64,000 bases of DNA, taken from positions 65,512 to 129,511 of the forward strand of contig JBKJIJ010000006.1 of NCBI GenBank assembly GCA_046598525.1, read 5' to 3'. The notes under the pieces are model-generated. The model worked only from the letters and a program-made list of their open reading frames with translations. It did not search any database and was not told the DNA's origin. The first letter of the stretch is position 1, and each line of letters begins with the position of its first letter. The DNA is from Methylotenera_A sp046598525. GTDB lineage: Bacteria; Pseudomonadota; Gammaproteobacteria; Burkholderiales; Methylophilaceae. A program made the position numbers and the translations under genes. This document shows positions 18,763 through 27,389 of this stretch, piece after piece.

Positions 18763-19272
18763 ATGAAATCGTTATATTTATTGGCTGGATTAATATTATT
18801 AACAGCATTGCCCACTTTAAGCCAAGCGGATATTTATAAATGGAAAGATAAAGATGGCGTTATGCGCTATTCGGATACACCACCGCCATCTAACGTTAAA
18901 TTAGAAAATATTGGCACTAAAAAAGTTCTAAAGCCAACGGGTAAAGAACCTTTATCGGTTGCTACTGATGCTCAACCAGTCCCAGTTGCCGCGCAACCAG
19001 TACCAATGCCATCAGCAAGTGCTGAAGAAACCGCGGCAAAATTGCGCCAACAAACGGCTGAGGTAGAAAAAAATAACAAGCAAGAAAAAGAAGCGCAAGC
19101 CAAAATAAAAGCAGAAAATTGCAGGGCAGCAAAAGCCAATTTAGCCTCTTATGAACAAGGTGGGCGCATATATAAAATGAATGAAAAAGGTGAGCGCGAA
19201 TATTTAGATGATGCTGGACTAAAACAAGGTGCTGAAAAAGCGCGTGTGGATATTGCTAAAAACTGCGTTTAA
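18763..19272 (+). CDS. Secreted DUF4124-domain protein
   Basis: A 169-residue protein with a cleavable signal peptide (residues 1-22, ending SQA) followed directly by DIYKWKDKDGVMRYSDTPP, the signature of the DUF4124 domain common in proteobacterial envelope proteins. The middle is Pro/Ala/Val-rich, and the C-terminal half is charged and probably helical with two cysteines (NCRAAKANL and KNCV). The function of DUF4124 proteins is unknown. It stands alone between guaB, which is divergent, and a tract of decayed DNA. Confidence 0.85.
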   Translation: MKSLYLLAGLILLTALPTLSQADIYKWKDKDGVMRYSDTPPPSNVKLENIGTKKVLKPTGKEPLSVATDAQPVPVAAQPVPMPSASAEETAAKLRQQTAEVEKNNKQEKEAQAKIKAENCRAAKANLASYEQGGRIYKMNEKGEREYLDDAGLKQGAEKARVDIAKNCV

Positions 19273-19396
19273 TATCAGATATTTAGGTTTTATAAGAATT
19301 TATTTGATAGATTAAATAGTTATAATTTTTCAGATTTTAAATAATTTTCCAAGCGTTATTTTCCAAGAAAACTCTACTTTTAGAAATGGATTAAAA

Positions 19397-20195
19397 ATGA
19401 CGATAACCAAAAGCGCTCCAAATGTATTAATCGACTAACTAATAGCCATTTATAAAAAGCCAGAAGATTTGATTGGTGAAAACGGTCTTCTCAAACAGAT
19501 CAACAAAGCATTAGTTAAGCGGATATGGGTTAACTCCTTGGCCACGACAAATATGATCCTCTTTCAAATGACACTTGCCATTCCTGCAACTGTAAAAGTT
19601 GTAAAACGTTAAAAACTGAATTTTATAAGTTGCCGGTAGAGATCCTTAGCGCTGCGAAGGCCGTTTTGATCCGCAGCGCACCTTTAAATACTAATCCCGC
19701 AGGACAGGTGCTTTGATTACAAGATCATCTCGCTTTATTCACGCGGTATAAAGGTTCGTGAAATCCAATGCCACCTTACCGACATTTATTGCATAGATGC
19801 GTCACCGACCCTCATTTTACCTGTCACCGATGCAGTGGTAGATGATGTCAAACAATTTCAATAAATGCTGTTTACTCTGTCTATTACTTTAGAGTGCATC
19901 CACGATAACATCGCTAGTACTGTTGCTTTGCGTGCAAAGACTTTCTACCCTGAGATTGGCATCAATATGAAGGGCGAGAAAGAAGTGCTGGGACTGTGAA
20001 TTGCACGAACTGAACACGCTAAGTTCCAGTTTTAGATTGTACTTTACTATAAAGCCGTGTCGTACAAGATATCTTTATTGCACGTGTGAATGTCTAAAAA
20101 AATCCCCCTCAGGCCATTGAAGTTTTATATCTGAAACAGTAGTGCAGCTTTGCAATTTGCACATGCTGCGCAATAGCTTGAATTGCCTTAAGTGA
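19397..20195 (+). pseudogene. Decayed IS256-family (mutator-type) transposase
   Basis: No intact reading frame remains, but translated pieces in order match an IS256-type transposase: KKPEDLIGENGLLKQINKALVKR near 19450-19515 (with a stop just before it), GIKVREIQCHLTDIY near 19750-19790, SPTLI..VTDAVVDDVK near 19805-19850, YPEIGINMKGEKEVLGL near 19949-19998, and VQLCNLHMLRNSLN near 20143-20184. Several stops and frameshifts separate them. The active-site region is broken, so it cannot be functional. I did not find clean terminal inverted repeats. A broken umuC follows immediately. Confidence 0.75.
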
Positions 20196-20257
20196 TTGTA
20201 AAAATTCGTTAAATAGGTTTATTGTTTAATTTCATGAGAGTGTACCGCAACAGTAAC

Positions 20258-20963
20258 TATCCTTTACACAAAATTCAAGACGCCCTCAAGTTATTGTCTG
20301 CGGGTAGCGTGCTAGACCTTAAACAAGCCAATTCAGACTTATTGCGTAGGCAATTTAGCGTGGTGATGCAAAAAGACCATTCATGAGTTAAATGGCATTG
20401 CATGTATTGAGCTGGAGGATGTAATTCAATCCAAAAAGCAAATCACGCAGCTTTGGTTTGCCTGTGCCCGATTTTAATAGTTTGGCGGAATCAATCACCC
20501 TTTATATGAGCCGCGCAGCTGAAAAACTTTGGCTTCAAAGAAGCTTTGCAGGCAGTTTGTATGTATATATTCGCACTAGCCCGTTTAAGCCATATGATCC
20601 GTTTTATAGCAATGGCATGACAGTACCTTTACCAGGCCCTATGGATGATTCAAGGCAATTTATGAGTGTTGCGTGTGGGTTTTAAAGCAGCTTTACAAAC
20701 CGAACTTTAACTATGCTAAGGCCGGTGTTATGTTGGGTGATTTGGTGCCTGCTGAAGGTTAGCAAACGGATTTATTTAGCCCAATGCAGCAAACGACTAA
20801 ATCCAACAAGCTGATGATTGCTATTGATAGCATTAATCGAAAAATGGGTAAAAAATCGATTAAACTTGCCAGTGAGCGCTTTAAAAGACCTTGGAAAATT
20901 AAGCAAGAGAATATGAGCCCAAGCTTTACCTCAAAGTGGAGCGATACGATTAGGGCGGGTTAG
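20258..20963 (+). pseudogene. umuC: Remnant of umuC (DNA polymerase V catalytic subunit), C-terminal part
   Basis: Translated segments match the C-terminal half of UmuC, the Y-family translesion polymerase: VLDLKQANSDLLRRQFSVVMQK, then after a one-base shift IHELNGIACIELED, then SRSFGLPV with YMSRAAEKLW and YVYIRTSPFKP, and finally LGDL, FKRPWKIKQENMSPSFTSKW near 20870-20940. Stops and frameshifts interrupt it and the N-terminal polymerase half is missing. The central open piece (20458-20685, 75 codons) is only a fragment. No umuD is seen. The IS256 relic directly upstream may have replaced the missing half. Confidence 0.75.
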
Positions 20964-20998
20964 ATGGCATCTGAATAATAGTCTTTGCAATAATCTTC

Positions 20999-21028
20999 AA
21001 AAAAGCACAAGCGATTGTGCTTTTTTTT
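20999..21028 (+). terminator. Rho-independent terminator upstream of pgm
   Basis: An AAGCACAA/TTGTGCTT stem with GCGA loop is followed by eight T. It is the likely original terminator of the decayed umuC unit. Confidence 0.8.
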
Positions 21029-21032
21029 CATC

Positions 21033-21038
21033 TATAAT
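21033..21038 (+). promoter_or_regulatory. Candidate -10 element of pgm
   Basis: A perfect TATAAT, 25 bases before the pgm ATG, right after the terminator. No convincing -35 hexamer is visible because the T tract occupies that position. Confidence 0.4.
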
Positions 21039-21063
21039 TCTTAATAACTAATAAGGATTCAAC

Positions 21064-22728
21064 ATGTCTATTCAAACCGTTTCAACCCAAGCATTCTTAG
21101 ACCAAAAACCCGGTACTTCTGGCTTACGAAAAAAAGTAAAAGTGTTTCAGCAGCCGCATTATTTAGAAAATTTTGTACAAAGTATTTTTGATACGCTCAC
21201 TATTGAAGCAGGCGCCACTTTAACGGTGGGCGGTGATGGGCGTTTTTACAATAAAACAGCCATTCAAATTATTATTAAAATGGCCGCCGCTAATGGCTTT
21301 GCTAAAGTGCTGGTTGGGCAAGATGGTATTTTATCTACGCCTGCGGCATCGCATGTGATTAGGCATTTTAAAACCTTTGGCGGCATTATTTTATCGGCAA
21401 GCCATAACCCCGCTGGCCCTACAGAAGATTTTGGCATTAAGTACAACACCGCCAACGGTGGGCCAGCGCCAGAGAAGATTACAGAGGCGATTTTTGCCAA
21501 AAGCAAAACCATTACGCAATACAAAATAGCTGATTTTGCCGATATTGATTTAAATACCATTGGTGAAACCAAAGTGGATGGCTTTAGCGTACAAGTGATT
21601 AACGCGGTGAGCGATTATGCCGATTTAATGGAGCAACTATTTGATTTTGCTGCCATTAAAGATTTATTGCAAACTGGCTTCAGCTTAAAGTTTGATGCCA
21701 TGCATGCGGTGACTGGCCCTTATGCTAAAGAGATTTTAGTCAATCGCTTAGGTGCGCCAGCTACTAGTTTGATGAATTGTGAAGTGTCTGAAACATTTGG
21801 TGGCGGCCATCCTGACCCTAATTTGACTTATGCGCATGAGTTGGTGGATGTGCTGTATACGCCTGATACTAAAACACAGGCAGCACCCGATTTTGGCGCT
21901 GCATCAGATGGCGATGGCGACCGCAATATGATTTTGGGTAACAGTTTTTTTGTTACGCCATCGGATAGTTTGGCGATTATCGCCGCCAATGCGCAATTGA
22001 TTCCGGCTTACAAGCAAGGCTTGGCGGGCGTTGCGCGCTCTATGCCTACTAGCGGCGCGGTAGATAGGGTGGCGTCTAAGTTAAACATTCCTTGTTATGA
22101 AACACCAACAGGTTGGAAATTTTTTGGCAATTTGATGGATGCGGACAAAGTAACGTTGTGCGGTGAAGAAAGCTTTGGCACAGGCAGTAATCATGTGCGC
22201 GAAAAAGACGGTTTATGGGCGGTGCTATGTTGGCTTAATATTATTGCCGCCAAAACTAAAGCCGCTGGTAATTTACATAGTGTAGAAGCGATAGTAAAAG
22301 CGCATTGGGCGGAATATGGCCGCAATGTGTATTCGCGGCATGATTATGAGGCGATCCCGACAGAAGCAGCCAATGGTGTGATGGCGCATATTAAGTCACA
22401 ATTTTCAACTTTACCGAATCACGTTTTTGGCCACTATACGGTTAATACTTGTGATGACTTTAGCTATACCGACCCGATTGATGGCTCTGTTAGCACAGGG
22501 CAGGGCGTACGTATTTTGTTTAAATGCGGTTCGCGTATTGTGTTTAGGTTATCTGGCACGGGCACAGAGGGCGCGACCTTACGCATTTATTTAGAGGCGT
22601 ATGATCCGAATGTTGCTAATCATCATTTGGATGCGCAAGTGGCGCTGGCTGAAATGATTGAAATTGCTTTAACTGTTTCGCAATTAAAACAGCGCACAGG
22701 GCGCGAAACGCCAACGGTGATTACTTAA
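21064..22728 (+). CDS. pgm: Phosphoglucomutase (alpha-D-glucose phosphate-specific)
   Basis: A 554-residue alpha-D-phosphohexomutase that interconverts glucose 1-phosphate and glucose 6-phosphate. It opens with PGTSGLRKKV, the phosphate-contacting segment of PGM1-type enzymes. The phosphoserine loop is LSASHNPAG, the metal-binding loop DGDGDRN, the sugar-specificity loop CGEESFGTGSNH and the C-terminal phosphate loop RLSGTGTEGATLR. Length and motifs place it with the eukaryotic-like PGM1 group. An AAGGATTC ribosome-binding site lies before the ATG. A second mutase of the AlgC type is encoded 1.2 kb away, and both probably feed glycogen or sugar-nucleotide synthesis. Confidence 0.95.
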   Translation: MSIQTVSTQAFLDQKPGTSGLRKKVKVFQQPHYLENFVQSIFDTLTIEAGATLTVGGDGRFYNKTAIQIIIKMAAANGFAKVLVGQDGILSTPAASHVIRHFKTFGGIILSASHNPAGPTEDFGIKYNTANGGPAPEKITEAIFAKSKTITQYKIADFADIDLNTIGETKVDGFSVQVINAVSDYADLMEQLFDFAAIKDLLQTGFSLKFDAMHAVTGPYAKEILVNRLGAPATSLMNCEVSETFGGGHPDPNLTYAHELVDVLYTPDTKTQAAPDFGAASDGDGDRNMILGNSFFVTPSDSLAIIAANAQLIPAYKQGLAGVARSMPTSGAVDRVASKLNIPCYETPTGWKFFGNLMDADKVTLCGEESFGTGSNHVREKDGLWAVLCWLNIIAAKTKAAGNLHSVEAIVKAHWAEYGRNVYSRHDYEAIPTEAANGVMAHIKSQFSTLPNHVFGHYTVNTCDDFSYTDPIDGSVSTGQGVRILFKCGSRIVFRLSGTGTEGATLRIYLEAYDPNVANHHLDAQVALAEMIEIALTVSQLKQRTGRETPTVIT

Positions 22729-22729
22729 T

Positions 22730-22758
22730 AAAAAAGCCAGCAATTTGCTGGCTTTTTT
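22730..22758. terminator. Bidirectional terminator between pgm and the EF-hand gene
   Basis: GCCAGC/GCTGGC stem flanked by A6 and T6, so it can stop both convergent genes. Confidence 0.85.
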
Positions 22759-22800
22759 GTTTGTTAAAACGAAAATTTAATCCGCTATAAAGCGGCTGAA

Positions 22801-23277
22801 TTATTTGCCACCCACAATTTTAGCCACCCATTCTTGTGCATCAATTTGGCCGTCTGCTGATTTATCTTGCATGCCAAATACATTTTTGTGATGGGTTAAA
22901 AACTCATCACGCGTTACTTCGTGATTGCCATCGGCATCCATTACTTTCATCATTTTCATTGAGCGTAATTCGCGCGCATAGCCGCCAGTGGTTAGATCTA
23001 ATTTGGAATTTTTGCTTGGGCCGGTCCACTCTTTTGCATCTAACGAATCGTCACCATCTTTATTTAATACATCAAATAAACTGCCGTAATAAGTATCGGC
23101 TTCAGCGGCGCTAACCATGCTATTGCCATCGGCATCTAACATTTTCATCATGCCCATTTTTTGATATTCGCGTGCGTAACCGCCTGTGCCTACCATTGCA
23201 TCTGCCGCAAAAGCACTGGCAGAAATAGAAAGTAATAAGCTTGTTGCAAGTGCTAATTTTGATAGTTGTAATGCCAT
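22801..23277 (-). CDS. Secreted EF-hand protein with internal duplication
   Basis: A 158-residue protein with a signal peptide (residues 1-24, AFA|ADA) and four EF-hand loops: DADGNSMVSAAE, NKDGDDSLDAKE, DADGNHEVTRDE and DKSADGQIDAQE. The mature protein is two copies of one unit, each beginning TGGYARE..KM and ending D(A)KEW or DAQEW, so it arose by duplication of an EF-hand pair. It should bind Ca2+ or a similar ion in the periplasm. Position 2 of the loops is Ala or Lys, not the Pro seen in lanmodulin, so lanthanide binding is only a speculation prompted by the methylotroph context. Single gene with its own terminator. Confidence 0.85.
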   Translation of the reverse strand: MALQLSKLALATSLLLSISASAFAADAMVGTGGYAREYQKMGMMKMLDADGNSMVSAAEADTYYGSLFDVLNKDGDDSLDAKEWTGPSKNSKLDLTTGGYARELRSMKMMKVMDADGNHEVTRDEFLTHHKNVFGMQDKSADGQIDAQEWVAKIVGGK

Positions 23278-23432
23278 TTTGAATCTCCTAAGATTAATTT
23301 AAATTTGTGAGCGCTGGTTTTTCTAGTTCATCAACCTTTTTGGCTCGCAATCTTTAGTCATCAAAGATTCAGTATTACTTACAATTTTTTAGGCGTTATT
23401 AATTTTATTAAATAAAAACAGCTAGTTAAGTA

Positions 23433-23909
23433 TTATTCCACTTGCTTAATCGTCATTTGATTATTAAATAAGCGCACATCCATACGGCCCAAATAACTCA
23501 TGCCCAACAACACATCGCCACCCAAGCCGGGCGCTATCATGGCTGAAACATTGTTGGCCTCAACGCCGCCCACTTTCACCGATTCCAGCCGTACCATATA
23601 GCCAACACTATCGCCATTGGCCGTATTGGTGCGCACGGCAACCACACTTTTAAGCTGTAATTTATCGGCAACCGCTTGCGATATTGCTACACCTGTGGCG
23701 CCAGTATCTACCAACACGCTCACTTTTTGATTATTAATCAAGGCCTCAGCGCGGTAGTGGCCATCTAAGCCGCGTTGCAAAACCACTTCATTGGCGTTAT
23801 CGCCCAGCCGCCACATCTTATTGGGGTTTTGAATATTATCGATTAAATAGAAAATACCCGCGGCTAGGCTTAACCAAACGATGGTGTAAATGTTGGCATT
23901 GCGCGACAC
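23433..23909 (-). CDS. Retropepsin-like (clan AA) aspartic protease, membrane-anchored
   Basis: A 158-residue protein with one N-terminal membrane segment (about residues 7-23) and a periplasmic retropepsin-like domain. The catalytic motif is VLVDTGAT (about residues 66-73), preceded by GHYRAEALINNQKVS, and the second half has GDVLLGMSYLGRMDVRL, as in the proteobacterial clan AA aspartic protease family. Such proteins act as dimers; substrates are generally unknown. It lies just downstream (24 bases) of the phosphomannomutase gene on the same strand and may be cotranscribed. Confidence 0.85.
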   Translation of the reverse strand: MSRNANIYTIVWLSLAAGIFYLIDNIQNPNKMWRLGDNANEVVLQRGLDGHYRAEALINNQKVSVLVDTGATGVAISQAVADKLQLKSVVAVRTNTANGDSVGYMVRLESVKVGGVEANNVSAMIAPGLGGDVLLGMSYLGRMDVRLFNNQMTIKQVE

Positions 23910-23932
23910 TTTAATTAAGTCGTATTAAGTAA

Positions 23933-25345
23933 TTAAAAAGGCAAGGCCACATGCGGCGCGGTGCCCCAAATCACATCTCTAAATTGTGCTTGAATACGTT
24001 TTAAAGCCGCTTCAGAATCCGCTTCAAAGCGCAGCACAATCACCGGCGTGGTGTTGCTAGGGCGCATTAAACCAAAGCCATCAGGGTATTCAACACGCAA
24101 GCCATCAATGGTTAACACTTCAACTGCACCTTCAAAATTGGCCGATTTTTGCAGCGCGGCAATTAAGGTGTGCGGCTCGCCTTCGTTCATGTGAATATGC
24201 TGCTCTGGCGTGCTAACGCTATCGGGTAGGCTATTTAAAATCTCAGAAGGATTATTAAAGTGGCTTAAAATTTCCAGCATACGTGCGCCTGAATACAAGC
24301 CATCGTCAAAGCCGTACCAGCGTTTTTTGCCGTTAATATCGGCATCGTTAAAGAATACGTGGCCGCTCATTTCGCCTGCTAATGCCGCGTTGGTTTCTTT
24401 AATTTTGGCTTTTACTAATGAATGGCCTGTTTTCCACATCAGCGGGCTGCCGCCGTATTTGCGTATCCAAGGGCTTAAATTGCGCGTCGATTTCACATCA
24501 AAAATAATAGTGGCGCCTTTGTTGCGGCTTAACACATCTTCTGCAAACAATAGTAATTGCCTGTCAGGGTAAATAATCTGCCCATCTTTTGTGACAATGC
24601 CAAGCCTGTCGCCATCACCATCAAACGCCAAGCCAATTTCGGCGCGGCTGGTTTGCAATAAGTTGGCTAAATCCACTAAATTTTCTGGTACAGATGGGTC
24701 TGGGTGATGGTTGGGAAAATGGCCATCTACCTCACAAAATAGCTCATCTACGCGGCAGCCAATGGCGTTATACAGCGTTTTTGCAAACGCACCTGCTACA
24801 CCATTGCCGCAATCAACCGCAATTTGCATTGGGCGTGCCAACTTAATATCCGCTTGAATGGTAGAAATGTAATCTTCTGCAATCGCATAATTGCGCTCAG
24901 TGCCTTCGCCATAGGTAAAGTTTTTTTGCTCTACACGCTGACGCAAACTTTGAATCGAATCATTCGACAGTGTTTCACCATCCAATACCATTTTTAAGCC
25001 ATTGTAATCCGGTGGATTATGGCTACCAGTGACCATTACGCCGCAATTGGTATTGAGGTGATAAGCGGCAAAATACACCATTGGCGTTGTCACCATGCCT
25101 AAATTCACCACATTTACACCCGCTTTGCGAATGCCGTTAGATAAGGCTTGGGCTAGCTCTGGGCCAGATAAGCGGCCGTCAAAGCCAATGCAAATCTCGG
25201 TTTGCGCGCGATTTTTAGCCTCAGACCCTAATGCATGGCCAATTAACTCAACGATTTCGGGCGTTAATGTTTTGCCCACAATGCCGCGTATATCGTAGGC
25301 TTTAAAAATTTCTTTTGGAATGTCGATGCTGTTTGCTGTTTGCAT
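23933..25345 (-). CDS. Phosphomannomutase/phosphoglucomutase (AlgC type)
   Basis: A 470-residue alpha-D-phosphohexomutase with four domains. The phosphoserine loop is VTGSHNPPDYNGLK, the metal loop DGDGDRLG, the sugar loop GEMSGHVFF and the phosphate loop RPSNTTPVIVLRFE. The opening FKAYDIRGIVGKTL and the length match the bifunctional PMM/PGM enzymes related to Pseudomonas AlgC, which supply mannose 1-phosphate and glucose 1-phosphate for surface polysaccharides. The substrate preference cannot be read from sequence. A retropepsin-like gene follows. Confidence 0.93.
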   Translation of the reverse strand: MQTANSIDIPKEIFKAYDIRGIVGKTLTPEIVELIGHALGSEAKNRAQTEICIGFDGRLSGPELAQALSNGIRKAGVNVVNLGMVTTPMVYFAAYHLNTNCGVMVTGSHNPPDYNGLKMVLDGETLSNDSIQSLRQRVEQKNFTYGEGTERNYAIAEDYISTIQADIKLARPMQIAVDCGNGVAGAFAKTLYNAIGCRVDELFCEVDGHFPNHHPDPSVPENLVDLANLLQTSRAEIGLAFDGDGDRLGIVTKDGQIIYPDRQLLLFAEDVLSRNKGATIIFDVKSTRNLSPWIRKYGGSPLMWKTGHSLVKAKIKETNAALAGEMSGHVFFNDADINGKKRWYGFDDGLYSGARMLEILSHFNNPSEILNSLPDSVSTPEQHIHMNEGEPHTLIAALQKSANFEGAVEVLTIDGLRVEYPDGFGLMRPSNTTPVIVLRFEADSEAALKRIQAQFRDVIWGTAPHVALPF

Positions 25346-25422
25346 AATAGGGTCAGTAAATAAATAAGGTTAAAGTGGGTTTTTAGCGAATTTGAAAACA
25401 CAAATCGCCAGCTTGGGCTTTT

Positions 25423-25617
25423 TTATTCGGCTTCTTCTATCCAAGCCAGTTGAATGGCTTCTAATATTTTTTCGCCACAGTGCTCTGGGCCTTCTTCAAA
25501 GCCATCTAAATCCATTACCCATTGCATTAAATCGGTAAAGCGAATGGTTTTAGGGTCGATTTCTGGGAATTTATCGGCTAAATCTTCTGCGATTCTTACG
25601 CTATCTGTCCATTTCAT
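25423..25617 (-). CDS. iscX: Iron-sulfur assembly protein IscX
   Basis: A 64-residue acidic protein matching IscX (YfhJ): MKWTD near the start, IAEDLADKFPEIDPKTIRFTDL, and a C-terminal IQLAWIEE. IscX binds IscS and iron and modulates Fe-S cluster assembly. In many bacteria it is the last gene of the isc operon after fdx; here it stands apart from any isc gene, between the phosphomutase and an intergenic region, on the minus strand. Confidence 0.92.
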   Translation of the reverse strand: MKWTDSVRIAEDLADKFPEIDPKTIRFTDLMQWVMDLDGFEEGPEHCGEKILEAIQLAWIEEAE

Positions 25618-26048
25618 TGCTAACTTTCAATCAATAAAATTGAATTATAACGCGCCTTATTAGACCAATAGGCAAATCATGCAGATTGCACACTTAAAAA
25701 AAGCCCAGCGCCTCTATTAGCAAAGGGCTGGGCTAAGGGGAACAACTCTGGAGAGAGCGTTTATTGTTAATAAAAGCAACACCCTTGCCTATTATTTCTA
25801 TTATTAAAATCAATAGTTTATGTTTTTAATTGCATTTAAAAATGTGTCTTTACAGCAATATGTGGCTGTGTTGAGCCAATTACTACAACCATTTTAGATT
25901 AATGCAAAAGCCGATTGTATAAAGATGATTATGCAAATTTTAAGATGTATCAATGCCATGATAAAATAACGCATTATTTTGCACGCTGTACTATTTAACA
26001 CCTCATATTTAAGACAACTTATTTAATTAACTGAAAGCCTTAACTGTC
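25618..26048. other. Intergenic region between iscX and glyA
   Basis: About 430 bases without a credible protein gene, AT-rich. It contains an intrinsic terminator that reads on the minus strand (25696-25734), described separately, which implies a short minus-strand transcript starting within this region. The glyA promoter should be in the last 150 bases; several AT-rich hexamers exist but none with a clear -35/-10 pair. Confidence 0.5.
25696..25734 (-). terminator. Intrinsic terminator upstream of iscX, possible end of a small RNA
   Basis: On the minus strand AGCCCAGC and GCTGGGCT form an 8-bp GC-rich stem with a 17-base loop, followed by seven T. No gene lies on this strand between it and glyA, so it either ends an unannotated small RNA or attenuates iscX. 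Confidence 0.6.
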
Positions 26049-27296
26049 ATGTTTAGCCATTCCAATAAGCTTGCAATTGCCGATCCAGCACTTGCCACCA
26101 TGATTGATGCAGAAGTTGTGCGTCAACATCAACATATCGAATTAATTGCCTCTGAAAACTACACCAGCCCCGCTGTGATGGAAGCGCAAGGTTCGCAATT
26201 AACCAATAAATATGCAGAAGGTTATCCTGGCAAGCGCTTTTACGGCGGCTGTGAATATGTGGACCTTGTAGAACAGCTTGCGATTGACCGCTTAAAAGCC
26301 TTATATGGCGCCGAGTACGCTAACGTGCAGCCGCATTCTGGCTCACAAGCCAATCAAGCGGTGTATTTCAGTATTTTAAAACCAGGTGATACCGTAATGG
26401 GCATGAACTTGGGCCACGGCGGGCATTTAACGCATGGTTCACCGGCTAATTTATCGGGCAAACTTTTTAATATTGTTGCTTACGGCTTAAACGATAAAGA
26501 AGAAATCGATTACGATGAAATGGAACGCATTGCCATTGAAGCAAAACCAAAGCTGTTAATCGGCGGCGCTTCAGCATATGCCTTACGTTTCGATTGGGCG
26601 CGCATGGCCGAAATTGCCAAAAAAGTAGGCGCTTATTTTATGGTTGATATGGCGCATTACTCAGGCTTGATTGCGGCTGGCGTTTACCCAAACCCAGTGC
26701 CACATGCCGATTTTGTTACATCAACCACGCACAAAACCTTGCGCGGCCCACGCGGCGGTATTATTTTGGCTAAAGCCGAGTTTGAAAAATCGCTTAATTC
26801 AAGCGTGTTTCCTAGCTTGCAAGGCGGCCCGTTGATGCATGTGATTGCTGGTAAAGCCACCGCATTCTTAGAAGCATCACAACCCGAATTTAAAACGTAT
26901 CAAGCGCAAGTGATTAAAAATGCACAAGCCATGGCCGAAACGCTGATTGCACGTGGCTTGCGTGTGGTTTCTGGCCGCACCGAATCGCATATGTTTATGG
27001 TGGATTTGCGTCCTAAAGGCTTAACCGGTAAAGCCGCTGATGCTGCACTTGGCTTGGCGCACATTACGGTAAATAAAAATGCCATTCCAAACGACCCAGA
27101 AAGCCCGTTTGTGACTTCAGGCATCCGCATCGGCGCGCCAGCCATCACTACGCGCGGCTTTAAAGAAGAAGAAGCTAAAATCGTGGCGAATTTAATTGCC
27201 GACGTGTTGGATAACCCAACCGATGAAGCGATGATTGCCGCGACTAAAGAAAAAGTGCATGCATTAACAGCGCGTTTTCCTGTGTATGGTAATTAG
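26049..27296 (+). CDS. glyA: Serine hydroxymethyltransferase
   Basis: A 415-residue PLP enzyme that interconverts serine plus tetrahydrofolate with glycine plus methylene-tetrahydrofolate. The motif TSTTHKTLRGPRGG holds the PLP-binding lysine, and HIELIASENYTSPAVMEAQGS and NKYAEGYPGKRFYGGC are fully conserved. Length matches the family. In a methylotroph it may also link C1 units to biosynthesis. It is followed by nrdR, as in many betaproteobacteria. Confidence 0.97.
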   Translation: MFSHSNKLAIADPALATMIDAEVVRQHQHIELIASENYTSPAVMEAQGSQLTNKYAEGYPGKRFYGGCEYVDLVEQLAIDRLKALYGAEYANVQPHSGSQANQAVYFSILKPGDTVMGMNLGHGGHLTHGSPANLSGKLFNIVAYGLNDKEEIDYDEMERIAIEAKPKLLIGGASAYALRFDWARMAEIAKKVGAYFMVDMAHYSGLIAAGVYPNPVPHADFVTSTTHKTLRGPRGGIILAKAEFEKSLNSSVFPSLQGGPLMHVIAGKATAFLEASQPEFKTYQAQVIKNAQAMAETLIARGLRVVSGRTESHMFMVDLRPKGLTGKAADAALGLAHITVNKNAIPNDPESPFVTSGIRIGAPAITTRGFKEEEAKIVANLIADVLDNPTDEAMIAATKEKVHALTARFPVYGN

Positions 27297-27389
27297 TCTT
27301 CAGTTATTAGTCGTTGGTAGCCAGTTAAAAGCTGAGTGCTGCACTGATTGTAAACTAACGACTATCTACTACCGACTGCGGACTACGTA

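Noticed and set aside
20458..20685. A 75-codon open frame that could be taken for a small gene
   Set aside because: It is an in-frame piece of the broken umuC (SRAAEKLW, YIRTSPFKP).
25730..25765. AAGGGG and CTCTGGAGAGAG ahead of glyA look like pieces of a glycine riboswitch
   Set aside because: The order and spacing do not match the aptamer, the conserved GCCGAAGG-type segment is missing, and the hairpin next to it is a terminator on the opposite strand.
27297..27389. Loose inverted repeat in the glyA-nrdR gap (TCGTTGGTAG / CTACTACCGAC)
   Set aside because: Pairing is poor and no second convincing copy was seen, so it was not listed as an element.
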